Both the position numbers and the translations under genes were made by a program. This document shows positions 1-6,118 of a DNA stretch of 7,076 bases, piece by piece (positions within the stretch are counted from its first letter, which is position 1; each line of letters starts with the position of its first letter). The notes below the pieces were generated by a model. It searched no databases. It was not told the DNA's origin and saw only the letters and a program-made list of their open reading frames with translations. This DNA is from Methanobacteriota archaeon (GTDB lineage Archaea > Thermoplasmatota > Poseidoniia > Poseidoniales > Poseidoniaceae): the NCBI GenBank assembly GCA_002726845.1, contig PBSP01000077.1, positions 1 to 7,076 on the forward strand, given 5' to 3'.

Positions 1-718
1 CTTTTGGTGGTTTTGAGTCGAGAAGTATCTCAATTCCAAACGCTTTTGCAAGAATGTTTGAACCAGCGTGAGCCAAATCGACTCGAAGTTGAGGCATGTT
101 TGATCGTCCTCTTCCTGCGCTGTGTAAGTCGATAATTGCATCAGAATCCTCGACAAGATATTTCCAAACTTGGGCAGCTACTCTTCGGGTTGAAGAACCT
201 TGGGAATTACCTGGGAAATTCCTATTCAGGTCACGCCCATCAGGAAAATAGCGTGATTTGGATCGGTATCCTGGCATGTTTACAACTGGAACAACACGTA
301 TGGTACCTGCAAGTGTCTCGGGGTCCAGTGGTTTTTCTTCGCCTGTGAAAGCAGTACTCAAAAGATGTGTGCAGGCGGATGGACCTGTTAACTCATCTCC
401 ATGCACACCACCAAGAATAGTAATCGTCGGGCCTGGTCGCTTTCCGTGTATGATGGTAACGGATGTCGACCAAGGGTCTCCAATACTTACTTCGAGCAGG
501 GGCAATTCAATGGTACGAATTGTTCCCCGTTTCACCAACCTGCGATAGAATCGATAATCGCCCCAATCTGAATTTCGATCCCATTCCGAGCGATCTTCAA
601 TCTGGTGTTCTGCGAGTGCTTTCTCGATGGTTTTGCGACGCCTGCGGGAGATTTCGTGTGCAATCCGAACTGGCTTTCGCTTCTTTTTACGAGCCATAGT
701 ACCAAATCCAGTTTTCAT
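1..718 (-). CDS. AstE/AspA-family zinc-dependent deacylase (succinylglutamate desuccinylase/aspartoacylase-like), partial
   Basis: The C-terminus is cut by the left edge; 239 residues are visible. Members are cytoplasmic M14-like zinc enzymes that hydrolyse the amide bond of N-acylated amino acids or related small molecules; the substrate here cannot be told. Numbered from the Met at 718, the zinc triad is visible: GGVHGDE gives H106 and E109, and IIDLH gives H199. The DLNRNFPG motif (163-170) carries the Asn-Arg pair that binds the substrate carboxylate in this family. The catalytic Glu expected near the C-terminus lies outside the window. The first 60 or so residues precede the recognisable family core and are unusually basic (ARKKKRKP, SRRRRK). 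I chose the ATG at 718 because it overlaps the upstream isomerase stop as ATGA and has AGGA 5 nt before it; an in-frame ATG at 697 is a real alternative. It is probably translationally coupled to the isomerase. Confidence 0.88.
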   Translation of the reverse strand, partial: MKTGFGTMARKKKRKPVRIAHEISRRRRKTIEKALAEHQIEDRSEWDRNSDWGDYRFYRRLVKRGTIRTIELPLLEVSIGDPWSTSVTIIHGKRPGPTITILGGVHGDELTGPSACTHLLSTAFTGEEKPLDPETLAGTIRVVPVVNMPGYRSKSRYFPDGRDLNRNFPGNSQGSSTRRVAAQVWKYLVEDSDAIIDLHSAGRGRSNMPQLRVDLAHAGSNILAKAFGIEILLDSKPPK

Positions 719-1380
719 TCAAGTCCTGCAACTAGGTTTGCTAGAACATCCTCAACATTCTTCGCTTTTGTAACACCTGACGCAAGAAGAACGCCATGAG
801 CGCCTAGTTCAACAGCAGTACGGACATCATCACCATCTTTGACACCGGCACCACAGAGAACGCGAACATCAGGGTTGATGCTCTGAACAGCCGTAACCGT
901 ATCGGAAACAATGGTTGGGTCAGCGGTTGTCACGGAGATGTCTCCTCCGATGAGTTCTGGGGGTTCTACTGCAATGAAGGTTGGTCCAAGTTCTGCAAGT
1001 TGGTGAGCTTCATCAACATCTGCCGCACAAGCGCAGATTGGGAACGAACTGGGGAGCTGATTCATGAGTTCTTTTACATGCTCAATGTTGACTTTGTGTT
1101 CAGCATGATTGATAATCGTTCCTTTAGCACCTCGTTCTATAGCGTTATCTGGTTGCAACCATCCCGTGAATGAACCTTTTCCAACTGGATCAAGGTGCTG
1201 ACTCCATACTTCCAATGTAGGAGCAGCTTGTTGAACACTGTGAAGATCGAAAGCAGAAACGACTGCTACCATTCGAACATTGCTATTGGATGCACGTTCC
1301 ATCGCCTTTGCCAACTCAACTGCTTTTGCTCCCATGGCCGTCTCGTAGGTTTTGAAGTTCACAACAATCAACGGCTGCAT
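715..1380 (-). CDS. tpiA: Triosephosphate isomerase, archaeal type
   Basis: Interconverts dihydroxyacetone phosphate and glyceraldehyde 3-phosphate in cytoplasmic glycolysis/gluconeogenesis. The 221-residue length matches the short archaeal family (about 220-230 residues) rather than the roughly 250-residue bacterial one. Visible signatures are N8 and K10 in VVNFKTY, the catalytic His in INHAEHK (H92), the catalytic Glu in AVEPPELIG (E139), VLCGAGV (175-180) and the phosphate-binding C-terminal stretch LLASGVTKAK (198-207). The start is the Met just before the conserved first beta-strand. It follows the pyrophosphorylase gene after a 42-nt gap, and its TGA overlaps the next gene's ATG, so the three genes probably form one transcript. 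A 13-codon ATG-initiated frame overlaps the start region (1409 to 1368) but is probably chance. The identification is secure. Confidence 0.97.
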   Translation of the reverse strand: MQPLIVVNFKTYETAMGAKAVELAKAMERASNSNVRMVAVVSAFDLHSVQQAAPTLEVWSQHLDPVGKGSFTGWLQPDNAIERGAKGTIINHAEHKVNIEHVKELMNQLPSSFPICACAADVDEAHQLAELGPTFIAVEPPELIGGDISVTTADPTIVSDTVTAVQSINPDVRVLCGAGVKDGDDVRTAVELGAHGVLLASGVTKAKNVEDVLANLVAGLE

Positions 1381-1422
1381 GGCAATCCCACGAAGTAATT
1401 CTTCTTCATATCTTCCTTTGAG

Positions 1423-2427
1423 TTATTGAACAAGTGGCCATTGTGCGTCGGATAGAATTGTGTTATCAGGAACGGTTGAATCGTGGTCTAAGACGACGTT
1501 TTTCAGAACACAATTCTTGCCAACAGATGTGTTCCTCCCGACCAATGTTTCAGAGAGTTTTGAATGCTTTCCAATCGTTGCGTTGTCCAATAAACTGCAT
1601 TTGCTCAGTTGTGCAGAATCGATAACTGAACCTTTTGACAACATCGTATGTTCAACCTCACTATCGGTTGAAATATGCACGGACTCGTCCGCAAGCCAGT
1701 TTGAATCTTTTTGCAATCCATGCTCCCAACGCCTGTTTACGATGCTTGCATGAACTCCTTGGGACCAACTTTTTGGTGTTCCTGCATCGATAAAATATCC
1801 CTCAAATGGATATCCATTGAGTTGTCTTTCTTGAGCTAATGTCGGGAAAATATCACGTTCAAGGGAACTCCTTCCTTCAGGTATACGATCGAAAATATCC
1901 TCTTCAAAAATGTAAGATCCTGCGTTAATCAGGTTTGAGAACACTTCTTCTGGTTTTGGTTTTTCTTTGAATTGAGTAACACGTTTGGATTCATCCAATC
2001 CAACAATTCCGAATCGAGTAGGATCGTCAACTTCCCAAAGAGCAATCGTTCCCAATCCTCCATTTTTCTTGTGTAAATCCAGTCCTACTTGCATATCCAG
2101 AGAAGAAATGATGTCTCCATTTAGACAAAAAAACGGACCCGAAACAACATCCCGACAATTTCCAAGTGCACCTCCGGTGCCAAGGGGTTCAGTCTCCTTA
2201 ACAATCGTAACATCGTATGGGACGTCAACTTCCTTGAAGTATGCTTCAATATCATCGACCTTGTATCCTCCCGCAACGACAACTTGGTCGATTTTGTGAT
2301 TCGGAACTACCTCGACAACGTGCTCAAGCAGGGTTTTGTCCAGCATCGGCAAAATTGGTTTCGGAATTTCGTAAGTCCAAGGTCGTAGCCGTGTACCAAA
2401 ACCACCGGCTAAAACAACCACCTGCAT
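1423..2427 (-). CDS. Nucleotidyltransferase of the sugar-1-phosphate NDP-sugar pyrophosphorylase family (mannose-1-P guanylyltransferase-like)
   Basis: Transfers a nucleoside monophosphate from an NTP to a sugar 1-phosphate, making an activated sugar for glycosylation or surface polymers. Visible in order: the nucleotide-binding signature GGFGTRLRPWTYEIPKP (8-24), LGTGGAL (82-88), the metal-binding NGD (103-105), FKEKP (153-157), NAGSYIF (168-174) and FIDAGTP (212-218). From about residue 248 the tail shows imperfect hexapeptide-like repeats (for example LLDNATIGKHSKLS, VGRNTSVGKNCVL), as expected for a left-handed parallel beta-helix. The 334-residue length and two-domain layout suit the COG1208 group, which includes GDP-mannose and glucose-1-phosphate enzymes. 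Base and sugar specificity cannot be read from the sequence, so no gene symbol is given. It is the first gene of the leftward operon, and its start is fixed by the Met directly before the first beta-strand of the Rossmann-like fold. Confidence 0.93.
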   Translation of the reverse strand: MQVVVLAGGFGTRLRPWTYEIPKPILPMLDKTLLEHVVEVVPNHKIDQVVVAGGYKVDDIEAYFKEVDVPYDVTIVKETEPLGTGGALGNCRDVVSGPFFCLNGDIISSLDMQVGLDLHKKNGGLGTIALWEVDDPTRFGIVGLDESKRVTQFKEKPKPEEVFSNLINAGSYIFEEDIFDRIPEGRSSLERDIFPTLAQERQLNGYPFEGYFIDAGTPKSWSQGVHASIVNRRWEHGLQKDSNWLADESVHISTDSEVEHTMLSKGSVIDSAQLSKCSLLDNATIGKHSKLSETLVGRNTSVGKNCVLKNVVLDHDSTVPDNTILSDAQWPLVQ

Positions 2428-2542
2428 GCTTCACGGGCTTCGTTTTTGTTTTTCAAGTTGTAGTGTCCCTATGATGAATGACCGAGATAACGCAGCCGCA
2501 CAGTTCAAAGGCGTTCTTTGGCTCGCAAGTGACAGTGATACA
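2428..2542. promoter_or_regulatory. Divergent intergenic region serving the leftward sugar/isomerase operon and rightward sucCD
   Basis: These 115 bases separate two divergent start codons, so promoters for both directions must lie here or inside the flanking genes. No textbook archaeal TATA box is evident. An A-rich run on the minus strand (complement of 2439-2454) sits roughly 12-28 nt upstream of the pyrophosphorylase ATG and is the best candidate there. Before sucC there is only a short AGTGAT (2534-2539), partly complementary to the 16S rRNA 3' end. The region is open in the sucC frame, which would add 39 residues, but that extension resembles no family sequence and is read here as non-coding. 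Exact promoter positions are not resolved. Confidence 0.45.
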
Positions 2543-3751
2543 ATGAACATCCACGAATATCAGGGAAAAGCGTTGTTCAAGGCACATGGAGTCAATGTAC
2601 TCAATGGGGTACACTGCACCACAGTAGACGATGCTTTGAACGCTTACGACTCACTTCAATCCAAGGTCGTTGCCGTCAAGTCTCAGATCCATGCAGGTGG
2701 TCGCGGGAAAGGAAATCTGTATCGTCCAAATTCAGACGAACTTGTGATGGAGGGTGGAGTGAAGATTGCATTTTCCCGCGAGGATGTAAAGACCTACGCG
2801 GCCAACATTCTCGGCCAAGTTCTAGTGACCAAACAAACAGGTCAGGAGGGCAAGATTGTTAACCATCTCTACGTTGAATCAGGGTGCGATATTGCTCATG
2901 AATATTATCTCGCATTGTTGGTCGATCGAGAACATAAATCTGTCCTGATTATGGCATCGACAGAAGGAGGAATGGATATTGAAGAGGTTGCAGAAGAAAC
3001 CCCTGAACTCCTTCACAAGGTCAACGTCGACCCAAATGTAGGGTTGATGGGGTATCAAATTCGTGATCTAGGTCTTGCGTTGGGTCTGTCGGGCGCCTCT
3101 CACAAATCGTTTGGAAAAATGCTACGTTCGTTGTACAATCTCTTTGTGAAAGAGGACTGTGCCATGGTCGAAATTAACCCATTGGTTCGAACTGCGGACG
3201 ATGATATGGTCGCACTTGATGCCAAAGTGAGTTTTGATGAGAACGCTGAGTTCCGCCACAAAAATTGGGACGATTTGCGCGACTTGTCTGAAGAAGAAGA
3301 CGTTGAGATTCGTGCCAAAGAGACGGGTCTGTCTTATGTGAAACTCGATGGAAACATTGGATGTTTGGTTAACGGGGCTGGTTTGGCTATGGCTACCATG
3401 GATGTCATCAAATTGTACGGTGGAGAACCAGCAAACTTCCTCGACGTGGGCGGTGGAGCCAATGAAGAACAAGTCAAGACAGCGTTTTCGATTATCCTTG
3501 AGGACCCGAACGTGAAAGGAATCCTTGTGAACATCTTTGGCGGTATCATGCGTTGTGATATCATCGCCCGAGGTGTCATTGCAGCTACTGAAGCACTCGA
3601 TCTGGACGTCCCGCTCGTCGTTCGCCTTGCGGGGACGAACGTTGTCGAAGGAAAAGCAATTCTTGCAGATTCAACGCTCAACATTCACCCAGCCGATGAT
3701 CTGGCAGAAGGTGCGCAGAAAATTGTGGAGTTGATTGGAGGTGGTGCTTGA
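2543..3751 (+). CDS. sucC: Succinyl-CoA synthetase (ADP/GDP-forming), beta subunit
   Basis: Beta subunit of the TCA-cycle enzyme that interconverts succinyl-CoA and succinate with synthesis of ATP or GTP; it carries the nucleotide-binding ATP-grasp domain. The predicted protein has 402 residues, a little longer than the 388 of E. coli SucC. The start is the Met of NIHEYQGKALF, the standard N-terminus of the family; the open frame continues upstream to 2426 but without family resemblance. Visible motifs are K46 and AGGRGK (51-56) in the nucleotide site, MASTEGG (137-143), the metal ligands N212 (EINPL) and D226 (ALDAK), DGNIGCLVNGAGLAM (269-283), NFLDVGGGA (298-306) and NIFGGIMRCD (330-339). 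About 14 extra residues (57-70) follow AGGRGK relative to the E. coli protein. The TGA overlaps the sucD ATG, as expected for subunits made in equal amounts. Confidence 0.97.
   Translation: MNIHEYQGKALFKAHGVNVLNGVHCTTVDDALNAYDSLQSKVVAVKSQIHAGGRGKGNLYRPNSDELVMEGGVKIAFSREDVKTYAANILGQVLVTKQTGQEGKIVNHLYVESGCDIAHEYYLALLVDREHKSVLIMASTEGGMDIEEVAEETPELLHKVNVDPNVGLMGYQIRDLGLALGLSGASHKSFGKMLRSLYNLFVKEDCAMVEINPLVRTADDDMVALDAKVSFDENAEFRHKNWDDLRDLSEEEDVEIRAKETGLSYVKLDGNIGCLVNGAGLAMATMDVIKLYGGEPANFLDVGGGANEEQVKTAFSIILEDPNVKGILVNIFGGIMRCDIIARGVIAATEALDLDVPLVVRLAGTNVVEGKAILADSTLNIHPADDLAEGAQKIVELIGGGA
3737..3743 (+). promoter_or_regulatory. Strong Shine-Dalgarno site for sucD
   Basis: GGAGGTG lies 7 nt before the ATG at 3751, inside the last codons of sucC. 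It decides the sucD start: ATG at 3751 rather than the in-frame TTG at 3748, which is only 4 nt from the site. Confidence 0.75.
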
Positions 3752-4680
3752 TGGGTATTTGGATTGAAGAAAACGCAAAAGTACTCGTGCAAGGAATTAC
3801 CGGTAAGCAAGGCATGTTTCATGCAGACAAAATGGTCGAATATGGGACGAATATCGTAGGCGGCTGTACGCCGGGTAAAGGTGGCCAAACCGTCGATTTG
3901 CAGGGAAAGAAGTTCCCCGTTTGGAATTCGATGTTTGAAGCGATTGAAGCAACAGATGCCGATGCAACCGTGATCTATGTGCCCCCACCGTTTGCTGGTG
4001 AAGCAATTATGGAGGCAGCAGATGCATTCGACCAAATAAAAGGTGAGGGGGTTGTTGTATGCATTACGGAAGGGATTCCCACGTTGGATATGGTGAAGGC
4101 TGTTGCATTCGTTGAAAATCGGCCAGGAGTCCGTCTTATTGGCCCAAACTGCCCCGGAATCATCACACCGGGTGAAAACGGGGGTGCAAAGATTGGAATT
4201 ATGCCGGGTCACATTCATGCCAAGGGACGGATCGGTATTGTATCCAAATCAGGTACCTTGACTTACGAAGCCGTTGCTCAAACGATGAGCATAGGAGAGG
4301 GGCAGTCAACCTGTGTTGGAATTGGTGGCGACCCCATCAATGGAACAGGCTTCATAGATTGCTTGGCAGCATTTCAAGCAGATTCGCAAACCGAAGCCAT
4401 TGTGATGATCGGAGAAATCGGTGGGAATGCGGAGGAAGAAGCAGCTGCATGGGCAAAGGAGAATGTGACAAAGCCAATTGTTGGGTTCGTAGCTGGTGCC
4501 ACTGCGCCACCTGGTAAGCGAATGGGGCACGCTGGTGCAATCATCTCTGGTGGAAAAGGCACTGCTGTAGAGAAGTTTGCTGCATTTGAGGCCGCTGACA
4601 TTGCCTGCGCAAAGGACCCGTCCGAAATTGGTGCAGTGCTTCTCGAAGCGTTGAAGAAAGCCGGCTTGAGAAACGAGTGA
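3751..4680 (+). CDS. sucD: Succinyl-CoA synthetase, alpha subunit
   Basis: The alpha subunit binds CoA and carries the phosphorylated histidine intermediate. Counting from the ATG at 3751 it has 309 residues, close to the family's usual 290-300. Visible are the CoA-binding loop GITGKQG (15-21), IYVPPPFAGEA (75-85), CITEGIP (104-110), IGPNCPGIITPGE (130-142), VSKSGTLTYE (164-173), GIGGDPINGT (190-199), GEIGG (221-225) and the active-site motif MGHAGAI with the phospho-acceptor H260. A good Shine-Dalgarno site stands 7 nt upstream. The gene overlaps sucC by one nucleotide (TGATG), and the next gene begins one nucleotide after its stop. The final residues (LRNE) lie just past the conserved core. 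The identification is secure. Confidence 0.97.
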   Translation: MGIWIEENAKVLVQGITGKQGMFHADKMVEYGTNIVGGCTPGKGGQTVDLQGKKFPVWNSMFEAIEATDADATVIYVPPPFAGEAIMEAADAFDQIKGEGVVVCITEGIPTLDMVKAVAFVENRPGVRLIGPNCPGIITPGENGGAKIGIMPGHIHAKGRIGIVSKSGTLTYEAVAQTMSIGEGQSTCVGIGGDPINGTGFIDCLAAFQADSQTEAIVMIGEIGGNAEEEAAAWAKENVTKPIVGFVAGATAPPGKRMGHAGAIISGGKGTAVEKFAAFEAADIACAKDPSEIGAVLLEALKKAGLRNE

Positions 4681-4681
4681 T

Positions 4682-5977
4682 ATGAGCGAAGAGAGAAGCA
4701 AGGAACTTCTCGCTCATTATGCTCAGAATCCCATTGATTTTACGTGGATTCCCTCTCCAAACCAGCATTCTTACCGATGGAGAACCACTGAAGGGCGATG
4801 GGTCACCGCTCGTCGTCGTATTCGAAATCATCAAACATTGGTCAAAGCCATGGGTAATGATGTGGTCAGTGACCTCTACGTCTCGACCTCGAGATGGCTC
4901 GACCCAATCGATTTACCGCGACTTCGTGACAAGGAACGACCGCATCCAATTCTTCTCGATCATCTCATCGTCTTCGACATCGATGTGGCACCTCTGAGCC
5001 AAAAGAATCTCGAGAAAGCGAGAACCATTGCAATCGGCCTTCACGATTACCTCCGCAATGATCCATCCATGGAATTTCTGAGCTGTTCTTTCTCAGGTAG
5101 CAAAGGATTTCATCTGTTTTACCTAGATTTGGACAGAGACAAGTTCGCCATTGAAGACCCAAAGGTACGAGAAGAAACGGTCCGTGAATCACGTAAACAA
5201 CTACTTACTCGAGTCTTAGAAAAGGGGTTTAGCGTCGACGAGCGAGTAACAGCAGATACGCGACGAATTATTCGTCTACCCGGTTCGATACACGGGACGA
5301 CCGGTTATCAGTGCACGGTCATCACATTGGAACAATTGAGGAAGCCGTTGAAGGCTCTGCTCGAAGACATTCCACGTACAGACTCGGCTCAAAAAATTCC
5401 CAAACGTGCTCGGAAGCCCAAAAAGAAGTCCAAAAAGCAACCAAGACGACCGAAAACCGTGGTCGAAACCCGCACAGTGCAACAGTACATGGTTGAAGCA
5501 AGCACGCACGTGCCAGGAACGAAAGATCGCTCAGTTATCATGATGTGGCTACCTCGTGCATGGGGTTCAGGTCAAGAGGCATTGGAGAATGCATTGGAGA
5601 TAATCAACGAAGAGGAACTTGGGCAATGCTCTTTTTGGCAACAAGGCAATCGCATTCTCATGCTATGTCCTCTCGCCCTTCCACGCTCTCAAGTTGTGAA
5701 ATTATTCACGTCGTATAAAATGAGCAAGCGAGCGGCGATTCTAAAGGAACGTGAGCATGATTGGATTCGTATCTCGAATGTCATGGATGAAGATGGAGAT
5801 TGGCAAGATTTACTCGAACCAATTGGTCTCTATGGGAATGATTCCGCTTCAACTACGTCTTTTTCTGCTTCTCATCTTGAGCTTGAGAGAAGAATGGGTG
5901 TTCATCGCCAAATAGCATCTTCTGCGACATTCGCTGGGAAACCAGAACCAACATTACGTATTGCTGTTCGGGAATGA
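4682..5977 (+). CDS. PriS-like archaeo-eukaryotic primase (AEP) superfamily protein with extra C-terminal region
   Basis: AEP enzymes make primers or extend nucleic acids using two-metal catalysis. All three catalytic motifs are present in the 431-residue product: motif I as VFDID (97-101; D99 and D101), motif II as SGSKGFH (138-144; S138 and H144), and motif III with D192 followed by RRIIRLPGSIHGTTGY, the typical PriS nucleotide-binding stretch. The segment before motif I (DLYVSTSRWLDP, 64-75) resembles the Y-S-x-x-Y region before the core of canonical PriS. Oddities: there is no zinc knuckle after motif I (the only Cys are 135, 211, 316 and 329). A Lys/Arg-rich linker (about 239-259) is followed by about 170 residues I do not recognise. 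It may be the organism's replicative small primase subunit in diverged form, or a paralogue for repair or another role; I favour a paralogue. It starts 1 nt after sucD, so it is probably co-transcribed. Confidence 0.85.
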   Translation: MSEERSKELLAHYAQNPIDFTWIPSPNQHSYRWRTTEGRWVTARRRIRNHQTLVKAMGNDVVSDLYVSTSRWLDPIDLPRLRDKERPHPILLDHLIVFDIDVAPLSQKNLEKARTIAIGLHDYLRNDPSMEFLSCSFSGSKGFHLFYLDLDRDKFAIEDPKVREETVRESRKQLLTRVLEKGFSVDERVTADTRRIIRLPGSIHGTTGYQCTVITLEQLRKPLKALLEDIPRTDSAQKIPKRARKPKKKSKKQPRRPKTVVETRTVQQYMVEASTHVPGTKDRSVIMMWLPRAWGSGQEALENALEIINEEELGQCSFWQQGNRILMLCPLALPRSQVVKLFTSYKMSKRAAILKEREHDWIRISNVMDEDGDWQDLLEPIGLYGNDSASTTSFSASHLELERRMGVHRQIASSATFAGKPEPTLRIAVRE

Positions 5978-6114
5978 GTCTTTATACTTCGGAATCAACC
6001 GAAGATTCGTCTCCAATGGAGTCTGCGGACAATGACATGCACCTGCTGGGCAGGTACGGTATGACCCAATCGGCCATGGCGCTTGGAGACGGCGCCATGG
6101 CCATCTTGAGGTAG
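5974..6114 (+). CDS. Possible small ORF (46 aa) filling the gap between primase and membrane protein genes
   Basis: An ATG that overlaps the primase stop (ATGA) opens 46 codons ending in TAG at 6112-6114, 4 nt before the next ATG. The placement is what a real operon gene would show. Against it, the peptide matches nothing I know, has no clear Shine-Dalgarno site, is rich in Ser, Asp/Glu and Met (7 Met in 46), and its second half is dictated by a perfect inverted repeat at the DNA level. A stop-free run of this length is not rare by chance. It may be a leader peptide, a small protein or simply a structured RNA region. Confidence 0.3.
   Translation: MSLYTSESTEDSSPMESADNDMHLLGRYGMTQSAMALGDGAMAILR
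5981..5986 (+). promoter_or_regulatory. Candidate archaeal TATA box (TTTATA) internal to the operon
   Basis: TTTATA lies just after the primase stop. With usual archaeal spacing (start about 25 nt downstream) transcription would begin near 6008-6012, giving a short leader for the membrane protein gene that begins with the segment complementary to the hairpin loop at 6083-6091. No BRE element is evident, and one six-base match is weak evidence. Confidence 0.3.
5987..6004 (+). repeat. Inverted repeat, 6-bp stem with 6-nt loop
   Basis: CTTCGG (5987-5992) and CCGAAG (5999-6004) are perfect reverse complements around AATCAA. It follows the TTTATA box directly, so it could be a DNA operator or an RNA hairpin of a read-through transcript. 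There is no T-run after it, so it is not a terminator. Confidence 0.5.
6041..6055 (+). repeat. Inverted repeat, 6-bp stem with 3-nt loop
   Basis: ACCTGC (6041-6046) and GCAGGT (6050-6055) flank TGG as perfect reverse complements. On its own this is unremarkable, but it is the middle of three perfect stems within 116 nt and sits inside the span enclosed by the 9-nt long-range complementarity. Confidence 0.5.
6072..6102 (+). repeat. Perfect 11-bp GC-rich inverted repeat with 9-nt loop
   Basis: GGCCATGGCGC (6072-6082) and GCGCCATGGCC (6092-6102) are exact reverse complements around TTGGAGACG. Each arm also contains the palindrome GCCATGGC (6073-6080 and 6094-6101), the copies lying 21 bp apart centre to centre. 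It would be a very stable RNA hairpin, and at DNA level it could be a paired protein-binding site. There is no T-tract after it, so it does not look like a terminator. Confidence 0.85.
6108..6112 (+). promoter_or_regulatory. Shine-Dalgarno site of the membrane zinc protein gene
   Basis: GAGGT stands 6 nt before the ATG at 6119, supporting that start. It lies 5 nt after the 11-bp hairpin and overlaps the TAG of the possible small ORF, so hairpin folding or ribosomes terminating there could affect its access. Confidence 0.6.
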
Positions 6115-6118
6115 AGCA

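Larger units (their letters stand above)
6008..6102 (+). ncRNA. Candidate structured RNA element (leader or regulatory RNA) with loop-complementary segment
   Basis: Three elements are visible. CGTCTCCAA (6008-6016) is the exact reverse complement of TTGGAGACG (6083-6091). A hairpin ACCTGC-TGG-GCAGGT lies between them (6041-6055). An 11-bp perfect stem (6072-6082 with 6092-6102) has as its whole 9-nt loop the TTGGAGACG segment. The long-range pairing and the 11-bp stem cross, so they form either a partial pseudoknot or two alternative folds. The stem ends 5 nt before the Shine-Dalgarno site of the next gene, which would suit translational control. It matches no RNA family I can name. The element is read from base complementarity only, and it overlaps the possible 46-codon ORF. 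Confidence 0.45.

Noticed and set aside
136..699. Plus-strand open frames over the left edge
   Set aside because: The minus strand carries a clear zinc deacylase with its conserved motifs in order; the plus frames are its shadows.
2426..2542. N-terminal extension of sucC from the ATG at 2426 or 2471
   Set aside because: The family N-terminus is MNIHEYQGK at 2543; the upstream residues have no family resemblance, and the stretch is the divergent promoter region.
3748..3750. TTG start for sucD
   Set aside because: ATG at 3751 is a better codon, 7 nt from a strong GGAGGTG site; TTG would be only 4 nt from it.
3685..4218. 177-codon minus-strand open frame opposite sucC/sucD
   Set aside because: It lies entirely antisense to secure genes with conserved motifs; a shadow of their codon structure.
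6072..6102. 11-bp hairpin as an intrinsic terminator
   Set aside because: No T-run follows, and it sits between two co-directional genes just before a ribosome-binding site.
5978..6118. tRNA or box C/D guide RNA in the gap
   Set aside because: There is no cloverleaf, no T-loop GTTC-type sequence, and no paired C and D boxes at suitable distances.
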